Shown one piece after another: positions 27,101 to 38,600 of a stretch of DNA of 64,000 nucleotides (position 1 is the first letter of the stretch; each line of letters begins with the position of its first letter). Source of the DNA: Auanema rhodensis (taxonomy: Eukaryota > Nematoda > Chromadorea > Rhabditida > Rhabditidae); assembly GCA_964057225.1 (NCBI GenBank), contig OZ059897.1:14446001-14510000 (forward strand), read 5' to 3'. The notes under the pieces were generated by a model. That model was not told the DNA's origin and did not search any database. It was given only the letters and a program-made list of their open reading frames with translations. The position numbers and the translations under genes are program-made.

Positions 27101-28553
27101 CTCCCAGATTTGCCTCCTTCAAGAATTAGGTAACTTTATTCTATTAAATATGAATTTAAACAAAATATATTATATTTTTAGTGTATACACGGTTAAAGTT
27201 GAACAATTAATGGTAACAGAAGTGATTTACATCACAAAAACCATGACATATAGAGAGATGAAAGAAGTTCTTCAATCTGCTCCACATCTTAAAAGCTTAC
27301 CAATTGTTACAGATCATCGTAAGTTCATATAATTTTTTGGCAAAAAATAAAAAAATAATGGATTTTAGAAAATAAAATCTTAGTTGGATCTGTTGCTAAA
27401 CGATATCTAACTATGCTCATAAGACGACATGTACTTGTTACTCAACAAGACAGTAGAGCCAGTGTACGTATTACTCCCACAGAAATTTTCAATACAATTC
27501 GACGAACAAGCATGAGGTTTTATCTTTCTTTTAATTAAAAAAATCAAGAAATATGATTTATAGACTTTCAAAACGATCTCCGCATCGAAAATCAAGAGAA
27601 GGACGAGATTCTAAGACAAATTCCGAAAGTAATGGCACAACGACTGATGGTGATACAAGTAGCCGTAGTAATGATACTGAACAAGTCTGTTTTATGATTA
27701 TCTGATTTATATAATTTTAATTTATGTAAAGGTGGAATTGATATCTGATAGAACATACAGTGGAAATACATTACTTTCAATATCTCCTCTTCATGCTCCA
27801 AATTCAGTTCCATTACAAGCTGTCTTCAGCAGGCCATCTGCTCATGAACTTAACAAAGTAAACTTCAGTTACATCCAAAATATATTGTTTTCTTTGTTAT
27901 TTCAGGATGTTGATCAAGAAGTTCTACTTGATAGAGTAATTGATTTAGATGAGATAGCTATTGATGCTGCACCGTTTCAGTTAGTACTTGGGTCATCACT
28001 GTATAAGGTTTAGTTTTATTTAATTTTATTAAATCTCAAGTTTTATCTCAATAATTTGATTTATATATTAAGTTGTAAATTATATTTTCAGGTTCATACA
28101 CTATTTTCCTTGTTGGGTTTATCACATGCTTACGTCACTGATTGTGGAAAGCTTGTAGGAGTTGTTGGGTTAAAAGAGGTAAATACTCACTATTTATAAC
28201 AAAATTAGTAATAACCTCAACTGCTTAATGATCACTACACTTATTTAATAAATATATTTCTTTGTTTTCTCAAAAAACAAAACATTTTTTTAGCTTCGTG
28301 ATGCTATGGCTAATATTTACATACGTGGTGCGGTTGCACCAACTAAAGTTGAAAGAAAGCTGACAAATTATCAGAATTTTAAAGATAATGTTGAAGATGT
28401 GAGTATATTATTCATTAGTTATATATTTATAAATATATATAAATTATTTTTATTTATTTCTAGCCGACTGCTTCTGTCACAAATGGTGTCATTATTTCAA
28501 CAAATCAACCACCGAAATTTGGAAATCTACTCACAGTACCACAAGCGTTATAA
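15174..28553 (+). CDS. CLC-family voltage-gated chloride channel (ClC-1/ClC-2 type)
   Basis: A plasma-membrane chloride channel of about 878 residues in 24 coding exons: 15174-15265, 24093-24217, 24568-24687, 24764-24895, 24989-25122, 25182-25344, 25444-25575, 25630-25711, 25773-25874, 25923-26007, 26060-26130, 26404-26494, 26541-26631, 26716-26802, 26870-26967, 27014-27129, 27182-27318, 27369-27516, 27564-27684, 27732-27857, 27906-28007, 28092-28178, 28294-28398, 28464-28553. All phases agree. Filter motifs GSGIPE (about residue 157) and GKEGPFVH, with the gating Glu near 201, are intact. At the proton-glutamate position exchangers have Glu; here it is Ser (YAIESTS), so a channel rather than an exchanger. 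[16 protein letters not shown] and two C-terminal CBS domains (about 580-650 and 760-845) fit ClC-2. The N terminus has an acidic run (residues about 48-62). Exon 1 lies 8.8 kb away; its splice phase matches and it gives SWIRSVMTDV, but if it is wrong the gene starts at the ATG at 24097. Confidence 0.95.
15266..24092 (+). other. first intron of the chloride-channel gene (8.8 kb)
   Basis: The intron runs from a GTCAGT donor after the first coding exon to a TTCATTTGCAG acceptor four bases before an ATG. The plus strand is pyrimidine-rich, including a long CT tract at 19.38-19.50 kb. It contains AT microsatellites and several chance open frames (for example 18161-18514), but no exon whose phase and signals are convincing. 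Because the downstream acceptor lies right before an in-frame ATG, a second promoter or trans-spliced short form starting at 24097 is possible. Confidence 0.5.
19380..19500. repeat. CT-rich simple repeat
   Basis: An imperfect (CT)n / (CTTT)n tract on the plus strand within the first chloride-channel intron. It creates an open frame full of Leu and Ser that should not be taken for a gene. Confidence 0.85.
26207..26226. other. short hairpin in a chloride-channel intron
   Basis: TTTCCGT (26207-26213) and ACGGAAA (26220-26226) form a perfect 7-bp inverted repeat with an A-only loop. It stands 9 bp before the 22-bp spaced GTTCACGT array in the same intron. Confidence 0.55.
26236..26309 (+). repeat. 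four GTTCACGT motifs at exact 22-bp spacing
   Basis: GTTCACGT occurs at 26236, 26258, 26280 and 26302, each start 22 bp after the last. The sequence between copies is only partly conserved (an A-rich segment before each copy). The host intron (26131-26403, 273 bp) is several times longer than most of its neighbours. One copy extends to the E-box core CACGTG. The regular spacing suggests either a short tandem repeat or a phased protein-binding site. Confidence 0.8.
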
Positions 28554-29352
28554 CATTAAAAGTTTTTTTTTTATTAGCAATAATTTTTTTTATTTTCTGA
28601 AAACATTAACAAATTAATTGTTTTTTTATTTATTTATTTATGAAGCAACAGATTTCTATACAAATGTATCATTTTGATCATCTTTTTTTTCCGGTGCTTT
28701 TCTCTATCTGTCAGCTACACATTTTTCAATTTCAAAAATATTATATACAAAAATTATTTTTTTTAATGTTTTAAGTGTTATAATTGTAATATTTTCGCTT
28801 AAATTTTTAGCTCGCAGGATCTCATATTACGTGTTAATTATACTAGTCATCGACAATTAATAATCATTTTATAAATAAAAAGTTTTTATTTTATATTTAA
28901 TATAATATAACCGATGAAGATAATTTTTATTTATAGTTTAATATGTATATGTAGTATAGTATAGAATTTATAAGATTATATGTTGAAATTAGATTATAAA
29001 TTCAAAAAAAATAGTTCTCTGAAGAAAGTTAGAATACTAATCGGTTGTTCATCTCCTCGTACCTAGTTACTTATATTATAAATTATATAATATTAATATA
29101 ATATATACTTAAATCTCTGATATTTGAAATATACAATTTATAATATATGGTAACTATAGTACTAATTAATAATAGAAGCAATTTAATATATTAAAATAAA
29201 ATTTTAATTTCAAATATTTTTATTATAATTAAAATTAATTAATAAAAAAATTAACTATATATTATAATTTATAAAAATTAAAAAATTAAATAATATTATT
29301 ATATTTAATATAATTTTTAAATTAAAATTTATTTCATAAAGAAAATAACAAT
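28554..29352. other. 3' flank between convergent genes
   Basis: AT-rich DNA between the chloride-channel stop (28553) and the stop of the minus-strand secreted protein (29353). An AATAAA at 28874-28879 could serve the chloride channel. Nothing else is recognisable. Confidence 0.5.
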
Positions 29353-30379
29353 TTAAAGACAGACTGTTTTCTTATTACATGAGTATTCAGATCTGTTTTG
29401 ACAATAAGCCCATTGACGAGACATTGTGAAACGATGAGCTCTTTCAATGACACATGATCCAATCTTCTTATCACAATAACATCCAAATCTTGAATTAATA
29501 TTAAAATTATAAAATTATAAAAGTAGTTATATACTTGGTATATTCATATTCCCATGGAAGTGTACACCAGTTGTTAGGTTGTTGGTATGCTAAGCAATCA
29601 TCATGAGTATTACATTTAACAAAGCTAGAAAAGAAAAATATCGAAAACGTAGTTCAAATCAAAAAGTATTACTGTGCAGTTGATCGAACAAATTCAGCAT
29701 TGCTACAAGTAAAGCTTGAATTAAGTTGGTTATTACAAGCATAAACTGGACTAACTACTTTTGGTGGCAAACAATCTGAATTTTAACATTTTAAATTATG
29801 TTTTTTATAAATTACAAAATTACCTTCTTGCTCAGATTGATTGGTAATAATTGTATCAAAAAACTCAGGACCTCTTGGTGGATCAACAGCAATAATTGTA
29901 GATGGAGTAGGCATAACAGTTGTTGTAGTTTCTTGTTCAACAGGAGCAATTATTGTCGTCGTTGTGGCTTCTTCTGGAACTATTTACAAGATAATTATAA
30001 TTTTCAATATTATATATAATTCTTAAAACTTACCCATAGGATTCATAGGTATTTGTGGGTCATTATCAACCTGAAATACATATATTTATAATTATAATAA
30101 TCAAAGATTATTCAAAAGGTTTGAACATATTCATCAAAATTGAAGAAAATGTATTCTCAGAATTTCTCAATTTAAAATAAATGTATATAAAACATAAATA
30201 ATCAGATGTCAATACATCAAATTAGAGAAAATCATCAAATTATCTATATTTCTATATAATTTTTTATAAAATTATTATATTTTATATTAACTTACAAGAC
30301 TGAAAAGAAGTCGTTGAGTAGGAAGTACAGCGCATGCTACTTGAACCGAAATACAGAGAAGAAAGACTAAACGCATCAT
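29353..30379 (-). CDS. secreted cysteine-rich protein with a Thr/Pro stalk, unknown family
   Basis: Six exons with agreeing phases (30296-30379, 30034-30070, 29824-29979, 29673-29775, 29535-29624, 29353-29488) give 201 residues. Residues 1-17 are a classical signal peptide (MMRLVFLLCISVQVACA). A low-complexity stalk follows (about 40-90) with TTTT and TTTT-V-P-T-P-S-T runs, likely O-glycosylated. The rest, about 93-201, carries 12 cysteines, an even number fitting six disulfides, including a GCYC motif and a WCTLPWEYEY segment, ending at VCL. There is no membrane segment or GPI-type hydrophobic tail, so the protein should be exported. I do not recognise the domain. ShK, Kunitz, EGF and chitin-binding spacings do not fit well. 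The first of two adjacent ATGs is used. Confidence 0.85.
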
Positions 30380-30966
30380 AATGCTCAGTTAAAGCTTTGC
30401 ACAGTTCAACTAATATCAGTTGAAACTACTCGATAAAACTATTATATTCTACTTAAATACCCATGATGTACAACAATATATTCATATATCTATATCATAT
30501 AATAGAAATATTACTGTATAAGGTATGATGACATAATGTATAGTATGAGTCAGTAACTTAGATACTATGATTACACATTTTCAACAAAACAACATTTCTT
30601 TTTCATCTTTGTATAAGTCAAAATGTCCGTCGCCTGATTAAAGTATTGAAGATGATGTTTCATGCAATATGTAGGAAGGATGATGAGTCTTCTATCTGTA
30701 CAATCATCTATTTTTAGTAATTCGTATAGCAAATTTTGAAATTTACATCTGATATCATTCAACTTTAAAAAAAAAGAAGTAAAGAAAGAAAAAAAATTAT
30801 TTGTAATATGGAAAAATTATTCTAATTCCTCATAAATGAATATATTTTCATATAATGATTAATATTATTTCAAAAATCAAAATGTTTATTGAATCTTCTT
30901 AACTTTACACATGCATAATACATATAATTAGGTTATTTTTAGTTTTAGTAGATGAGTTACTTCAAT
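30380..30966. other. intergenic, two minus-strand genes
   Basis: It contains the upstream region of the cysteine-rich protein and the 3' flank of the hydrolase. TTTATT (AATAAA on the minus strand) at 30885-30890 lies 77 bp after the hydrolase stop. A 63-codon minus-strand frame at 30571-30762 has no recognisable content. Confidence 0.45.
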
Positions 30967-32053
30967 TTAAACCAAAAATTCTCTTAAAAACTGTAACATT
31001 GAAGTCCATGATCTCTTAGCAGCTTTCTTATCATACTTAGCTCCAGGAATATTTAATGAATCAACATCTGAAACAATTAAATATTTTTAAAATTCAATAT
31101 ATTCAGAACCTTTAAAGGTAAAAGCATGTTGTGCAAGTCCATATCGTACGAAATGCCAATCCGTATTACGCTTTCTCATTTCATCTAAGAAAGATATAAC
31201 CTTAAAACATATTATTTATGTTTATATTAATTAATATCAAATACATGAGTTTCATTTGTATGAACATCAGCATCACCATGATGTGCTTGAATAACGGTAC
31301 GGGTTTTTCTAAATATGAATATGTTTTGAATAATATATGTTTCTGTAACTAACTTGAAACTATTTTCTGGGTAATTGGTAAGAGTACCATGGAATGATAC
31401 AGCTGCTTTAACACCAACATCGAAGCGAGCTAGATCTAAGGAAACAAGTCCACCATAACAATATCCAACAGTACCTATCTAAGCAAAAAATATTATTATT
31501 ATATATCTATATATCATATAATTTAAATTTTTTTACTCTGTTCTTATCCACATATGGCAAATTGCTTACTAACTGCCAGGCAGCTAGTATACGATCTTTT
31601 AAAGTTGTTGTTCGTTGTTCCAAAACTTGAGCCATTATTGCAAAATTATCTTCAACTGATTTAGTAGCAACTCCTTTACCATATGTATCAGCAGCAAACA
31701 CTACATAACCTTCCTAAGAAAACATTTTTTTATTTTAAAATATTAGATGAATATACCTACCTGTGCTAGCTTAAGAGCTTCTTGGTCAGTAAATTTATCT
31801 CGACCCATAAAATGATGAAACATAATGATTGCAGCTTGTTTTTTACTTGTTGATCTAAATAACATAACATATAATATTTAATTTTTGAATTTAACCTTGG
31901 TTGTATGAGTAAACCTTCAAGTTGATGGGATATATTTGAAACTGCATAGTATGGAACCTTAGTTTGTTTTACAATGATTCCATCCCATAAGTCGATATAT
32001 GACCAAGTCAATCCAATGGATAAGAAACAAACAAACAACAATAAAGACTTCAT
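30967..32053 (-). CDS. dienelactone hydrolase family protein, secreted
   Basis: Seven exons (31896-32053, 31761-31854, 31537-31713, 31354-31478, 31245-31308, 31110-31200, 30967-31067) encode 269 residues. The fold is an alpha/beta hydrolase that hydrolyses dienelactones or small esters. The catalytic triad is visible: Cys150 in GYCYGG, Asp199 in HGDADVH and His231 in AQHAF. The spacings (49 and 32) are close to those of bacterial dienelactone hydrolase (48 and 31). The family's C-terminal pattern YDKKAAKRSW is present. Residues 1-18 form a signal peptide (MKSLLLFVCFLSIGLTWS), so the product should enter the secretory pathway, unlike the cytosolic bacterial enzymes. It sits about 590 bp upstream of the cysteine-rich secreted gene on the same strand; an operon is possible but not shown. 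The physiological substrate is unknown. Confidence 0.95.
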
Positions 32054-33286
32054 GAAAAGCTGAATGAGAATATAAAGAATAAAATATAAAATATCACATG
32101 ATTACATAATATAATTAATATTAAAATACTCAATTACATTCAAATAATATGTTATATGTTAGTAGTTAAAATTAGACATTAATATATTATATTATAATTA
32201 GTTATATATATATATAGTCATTACATATCTTTTCAATATTTAGAAAAATATTGAAAAGATTAGCTGTTTCGTTATAAACATTCAAAATATAATCTTTAGA
32301 TATAAAAATATATTTTCAATTTTAAAATGACTATATTTTGGAATTTTTTAAAATCAAATTCATCTATTTTTATTCGAAAAATATAATATACAACTACTTT
32401 TATATTAATATAATTCATATTATACTATCATATAATAACTAATAATAATTGATAATTTTTGATTCAATAATCTAAGTATTGAAGTAAAATAGAAAGTATA
32501 AAGATTAAACTATAAATTAATAAACTATAATATCCTAACTCGTTAATCTTAATTATACTTTTTTTAAAATTTAAACTTATACAACTTAACTATATATATA
32601 TATTTATTTAGAAAAAATGAAATAAAATACTATTAATAGAGTTTATTAAATAACTGATAATAAGTATAATTAATATTTGTTTAATATTAAGATTTAATTT
32701 CTTTTGTAATGTTCTTATAATGAGTTAAACTTACATTTAAAACTTATACAATTAGAATATTTTGGATAAAATATTTATTTTGAAACCTTTTTAAACATAT
32801 TCATATATATTTTCAATAAATCTAAATGATTTCTATAAAAGAAAGTTATATAAGTACTTTTTGAATAATTATTGATTATCTTAAAATCTAATGTGATATA
32901 CAATTAAAAATTTATCAAACCTTTACTATCTTTAGTCTTTTTGAATTGTTGAATAGAAACTATTGTTGAAATCAAAATATGGGTTTTCATATCCTTCAAT
33001 AGTTCAAGAAGCTTAGAGTTCTAACTCTAATTCGCAATCTGAGATATTCAGAATAATGCATGTAATGTGATATTGAATTTGTAAAATTTAAAAGAAAATG
33101 AAAACATTTATAAAATTTACTAAAACTTCATTCTATTTCTAATTAACCAGCAATTATGATATTATAAATTCTTGGATTATATAAGAAAAATGTCAAAATG
33201 AGATCAAATAACTATAAATGAACAAAAAAAAAAGAAATTTCATAAATGATCTAGAAATATATGTATGTTGTTTGTTGATTGAAACG
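32054..33286. other. intergenic, AT-rich
   Basis: No coding signal was found. It includes the 5' flank of the hydrolase and the 3' flank of the Kv channel's distal cassette. A short ATATTGAAAAGAT inverted arrangement occurs near 32.23-32.26 kb, without clear function. Confidence 0.5.
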
Positions 33287-34548
33287 TTAAAGCATTTGAT
33301 CCGTTGATCTTTTGGAGATTTTCTCACAAGAATCGTTATCCGGGCAAACCAATAGCGGAGTTGCAGCAAATGCTCCTAATGAACTACCTAAACAGCAGAA
33401 AGTAATTTAAAAACTTCAGTTTTTATTGGCTATACTCAAGCTTTCTCCTTTTCCTGGTCGTTTTGGACCAAGTGATCCCAGAAGAGTAGCAGTTGTAGAT
33501 CGTCCAACAATCGGCTTGATTTCATGAGGTTGCAAAACACGGCGACGTTTTTTTGGCAGTTTTGATCTAATCAATAAAATAATTATAAAAATAAACTTGT
33601 ATATCAATTTACCGAGCTTGAGCATGTGAATAAAACATGGCAAAATTAGAGACAATAACTGGTACCGGTAATGCAATAGTTAATACTCCCATAAGTGCAC
33701 AAACGGAACCAACCATTCTACCCAAATATGTTTTTGGAACCTTTCAAATATAATAATTAGTATAATAAACAATAATATAACTTACAAGATCTCCAAAACC
33801 AATTGTACAAATTGTAATTACAGCCCACCATAATCCAACAGGTATTGAATCAAATTGGTTATCAGGATTATCTTCTACTCTTTCCGCATAAAATACTAAG
33901 GCAGCAAAAATCACAATACCAAGTAGCACAAAGAAAACCAGAAGAAAAAGTTCCTTTAATAAATATGTTTTTATTTAATTTTAAAAAAAATAAAAAACCT
34001 GTGCTGATGCTTTGAAAGTTTGAATTAAAATTTTTAACCCAGTCGAATGTTGAGTAAGCTTGAATAGTCTCAAAATACGGATAATAGAAAAGAATTCCAC
34101 TGAATCTCTATAATAATTATTCATATTATGTGAAATTATTATAATTTATTATATACCTATTTGCCCCTGTTAAGGCTGAATCTAATGCCCAATCTATATA
34201 AAAGGATACTGTAGCTATCATATCAATTATATTAACGGGAGTTCGCAGAAATATGCCAACTCCAGGGCAGAAAAACATTCGAACTATAAATTCTCCAGTA
34301 AACCATACATTTGATATTAATTCCAAATAGAAAAATGCTGGAGCTGGTCTACAAATAATATTTTATAATAGATTATATACATATGAGAAGAGATATCTAA
34401 ACCTGTTAGCTGTTTTACCAACAAAAACTGATTGAGTTGTATTCAGTTTCATCAATTCAATATTAGGAATTCGCCAATCAGGATGTGTTTTGAGACAGAA
34501 ACATATGATAGATATGATGACAAAAAATATATTGATGACGGATATAAT
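33287..34548 (-). CDS. Shaw-type Kv channel, distal S1-S6 cassette (frame broken by one base)
   Basis: Seven exons (34403-34548, 34157-34348, 33998-34107, 33786-33953, 33613-33740, 33436-33566, 33287-33387) encode S1 to S6 and a C-terminal tail of a Kv3-like channel, about 324 residues once one base is ignored. S4 reads [10 protein letters not shown], the filter is TIGFGD, the S6 gate is PVPVIV, and the post-S6 [11 protein letters not shown] is Shaw-like. The first exon starts after TATTTTAG with no Met and in phase 0, so an upstream exon must supply the start; the shared T1 exon ending at 37859 fits. The exon at 33998-34107 is 110 bp where 109 is needed. An extra A in CAAAAC (minus strand, near 34018-34021) shifts frame right after LKILIQ, and the other frame meets a stop in the next exon. 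All other exons are intact, so this is either a sequencing indel or a recent lesion. The last 48-bp intron (33388-33435) replaces a shorter read-through ending at 33416. Confidence 0.88.
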
Positions 34549-35663
34549 CTAAAATATAAAAATATATTATTATAATTAATATAATTAATATATAATATTC
34601 ATTATATATTATATTGTAATAAGTTTACAAATAAAGTTTTATATGCTTACACATACATACAAAATACAATAATTGTCTTTACACTCTCCTCTACATAATT
34701 ACATTTTTATTTTATTTTATATCAAATTGTTTTCTTTTACTGTTTTCTTATACATATATTCATATATGCATGTGAATAAGGTTAAATAACAATCAATAAT
34801 ATCATTCATGATTCAAACATTCAAACATATATACAAGCATACAAGCATTCCAGCATTATCCATTCTATGCAGGTTATTAAAGTTCTAAGGTTAAAGCAAA
34901 ATTTCAAACAAGCAAATTTACCTTCTGAATCAGTTACACAGAAGTATATCATGTATCTATAGATTATTCTGAATAATTAATATAGAAATTATAAAAAAAA
35001 AGATTTGTAGAAAAATAAAAGTTTTTTTTTTAAAACTTAAAACTTAATACCTCTATATAGGTATTATATGTTTTACATACTCACCCATAATTATCATATA
35101 TATAGTATATATACTATCATATTATTACTTATTAGTTAGATTTCTATTTCTACTAAATATTATCTATTTATTTATAAATATTATATGTAAAAAAATGAAG
35201 ATAAAACAAAGCTATACATATAATGATAATGAAAACAATGACGGAAAAATGGAGATCATCACAGAAAACTTGCAACTGCCGGATAATTTGGAAATTCTTT
35301 GATTTACAACTTTTATTGAAAAGATTGAATAAATGTTTTTAAAAATTATGCATGATTGCATGACTTTGATTAGAAGTTTAGAAAAAAATTCTTATTAAGA
35401 AAATCAGTAAACGTTTTGTTGGAATTCAAATACCGGTAATGATGAAAAGAGAATAATTGACCACATAACATAATTTTTGTGATAAAATGATTAATATAAT
35501 CATTTTTTCACAAAATGTTTAAAACAAATTATATAATATATAATCTATAATCTATATAGTTTTTGTGGTCATATTAATATTTATATTTATATACATAAAT
35601 ATAATTATATATGTAGTTTGTTAGAGAAAAAGCTTTGAAAGAAATATTAAAATTGATATAAGC
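34549..35663. other. spacer between the two Kv core cassettes
   Basis: About 1.1 kb of AT-rich DNA with no T1 coding sequence and no ATG-bearing exon leading into the distal cassette. It must contain the 3' UTR of the proximal isoform and be spliced out for the distal isoform. Confidence 0.6.
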
Positions 35664-38600
35664 TTATTCTAAAAGTTTCTTAGCATGCTCAGGTGGTTGA
35701 CCATTATGATTTTTTGAATTACAGTTGTGAGTACTATTCATTTGAGGCAAGTTTGTTGAAGAAGATTTTTTGCGATGTTTTGGAAGAACTGGTTTTACAC
35801 CCAACATTGATGGTTTCACTTCATGAGCCTAAAACAAGTGAATTTTAATATTTTCATTATTTCTAAAAATAATTCTGAAAAAAAAAATTTTCTGAAATAT
35901 GAATAACCTGAAGAACACGTCTTCGTTTCTTTGGTAATTTGGCACGAGCTTGTGAATGTGAATAAAGATTTGAAAAGTTTGAGACAATAACTGGTACAGG
36001 TAAAGCGATTGTTAGTACACCCATGAGAGCGCATAATGAGCCGACAACCATACCCAGATAAGTTTTTGGAACCTTAAGAATTAAATTAAATATTTTAAAA
36101 GAAAAAAATATATACCATATCTCCAAAACCTACAGTGGAAATTGTAATTAAACTCCTAAAATAAATAATAAAATTATTTATAATATTCGTATAATTTAAA
36201 AAATATTAAAATATATATTTAAACTTAATAACATACCACCATAGACCAGCAGGTATGCTTGTGAACTGATTCTCAGGATTTGGCTGACTTCTTTCAGCAT
36301 AATAAACCAAAGCGGCAAAAATGACAATTGCTAAGAGAACAAAGAAAACCAATAAGGCGAGTTCTTGAGCGGATGCCTAAAAGTAAAAAAATCCAGTAAA
36401 TTGAATAAATAAAACAATTAAAAATGATTACATAACTATATGTAAGCTTAATTAAATTATCATTATTATTTAAAAATTACCTTAAATGTCTGAATTAAAA
36501 TCTTCAAACCCGAGAAATGTTGAGTGAGCTTGAACAAACGAAGAACACAAATCATGGATAAGAAGTCAATCGTAACTAAAGATCCTATAATATGTAAATC
36601 GTTCGTTAAAAGAAAAGCTAATTCTATGATAATTCGTTTGTGAAAAATCAAAGAAATAGATATATTTCATAAAACACTAACCTGTTTGAACAAGAATAGC
36701 ATGAAGAAGCCATTCAAAATAAAATGCTAAAGTAGATATGACGTCAATAATAGTAATAGGTGATCGCAAAAACCGATGAATTGATGGACAAAATATAAAA
36801 CGAATTAACTATAAATAATAATATAAACTATTAAGAAATAATATAATCATTAAACATACTAATTCAAGTGTAAACCAAGCATTACATATTAAATCTACAT
36901 AGAAGAAATATGGATGTGGTCCTGTGTATGGCTTATGTGTTCCAATAGCTTTTGCAAAAGTACTGTAACCTTCGCCATGCATCACTCGAAAACCGTATTC
37001 GACTGAAACAAATGGTTTATTTTATAAGATTGAAGTTTAAAAACAAAATGATTCATACCTTGAATTTGTGGAATTTGAAAGGACGGATGTGTTTTGAGCA
37101 TAAATGAAATGGTAGAAGCGAGAATAAAAAAAACAGAACAGCAGCTAATAATCTGAAACAAGTTGGCTCTCAGCTATCTATTCTCTATGCTTAGAAGTTG
37201 TTAGAAGTCTCACTAGCTAGAGATAATACAGCGAATTTTGAACATTTCAAAGTGCAAAATGTATGAGAAAAAACAGATTAGAAAGCATTAGATCAAGCTG
37301 ATTAAAACATGTTAGCGATATGTAAAAAATGAAAAAGCACACCGATGATTACTTTTTCAATACTTTCACACAGTTTTAGCAGGACAAAGTGAAAACAGTA
37401 AAATCAAGCAAATAGGTAAAGGCCTTGATAGCGATAGAAAGCATAAATACTCAGAAAAATCTACAACGTCATCATCATCAGCATTACAGCATTGTGTACA
37501 CATGCAATCCTGTTACGGAAGCATTATTTTAGGGGAAAAAAGGTTTACTTTCAACTGTTTTTATCAGTATTAGGTACTGAGAAACAGTAAAAATACCAAG
37601 AAGACAGATAGAATTAGCTGTTTTATGTCAAAAATCATTCATACATACAAAGTAACTTTCTGAAATGTCCCTTATCCTTTTTATTTTTTTTATTTCGTCA
37701 ATCCACGTTTCAACAAAAAAAATTCATTCAGATGTTTTCAGAGAAATTCAAAATAAAACTTCAAAATATACTTATTATATTGAATAAATCACTCTACTTC
37801 ATCACTTTCTCTTGTTGTTTGAAAGAAAAAAAAATCATAAAAATTATATGGAACATACCCGAGCATATTGTGAACTCCATGGCTCATCAAACAGTGCCCA
37901 TATCCTTGGTTTTATTTGTTGCCATTTAGATAAAGTTCCTGAGTAGTAATCATCTTCCCATCCAAACTTTTTCGCAATCTAATTAGAAAAGTAGAAACAT
38001 AAAAATACAATCAAAATGATTAAAGTCAGACTTCTTCTTGTGTTGGAGGATCACCATCTAAGTCCAATGATTCAATAACTGCTAACGTATCTTGCGTATC
38101 CCTAAACGAGATTTTCTTTTTCTTTCTTTTTTTTTTCATTTATACAAAACGAAATGAAAAGAAAAACTGATTTTTCATTTTGTATATGTAGATATTGTTT
38201 GAAAGAAAAACAAAAATCTAATGAAAAAATGTTTTTTGCTTACAAAATCTTCTTATGTTACAATGACAAATGTTACAAACCTATGCTGGGTGTAGGTCAT
38301 CCAGCAGCATGGCTCAACTTGGTTAGCATCCAAACCCCAAAATTCTAATTCTTCTTCGAACAATGGTCCACAAACATTTGTGGGATAATGAAGTTTACCT
38401 ACACAATGCGTAAAAGATCAAAGATTTATTTTAAATGTATCTTACCAGTTCGATAATAGTTTAAAATCATTGAAAAGACTCCCGGATGTCTATCAAAGAA
38501 ATATTCATTTAATACTGGATCATAATTAGCCAAATTTGGAGTTAGCCTGTAAAATAAAACTTTAAAATAAATTCTGAAACCTATCCAAGACCTTGATAAA

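Noticed and set aside
33786-34107. Rescue of the distal-cassette frameshift by another splice site
   Set aside because: No other GT near the end of the S4 exon and no other AG near the start of the S5 exon keeps both conserved peptides in frame; the shifted frame stops early in the next exon.
33287-34548. The distal Kv core as an independent channel gene
   Set aside because: It has no start codon, no T1 exons and an acceptor in phase 0 at its 5' end; the 1.1-kb spacer upstream contains no coding sequence. It reads as an alternative 3' part of the same gene.
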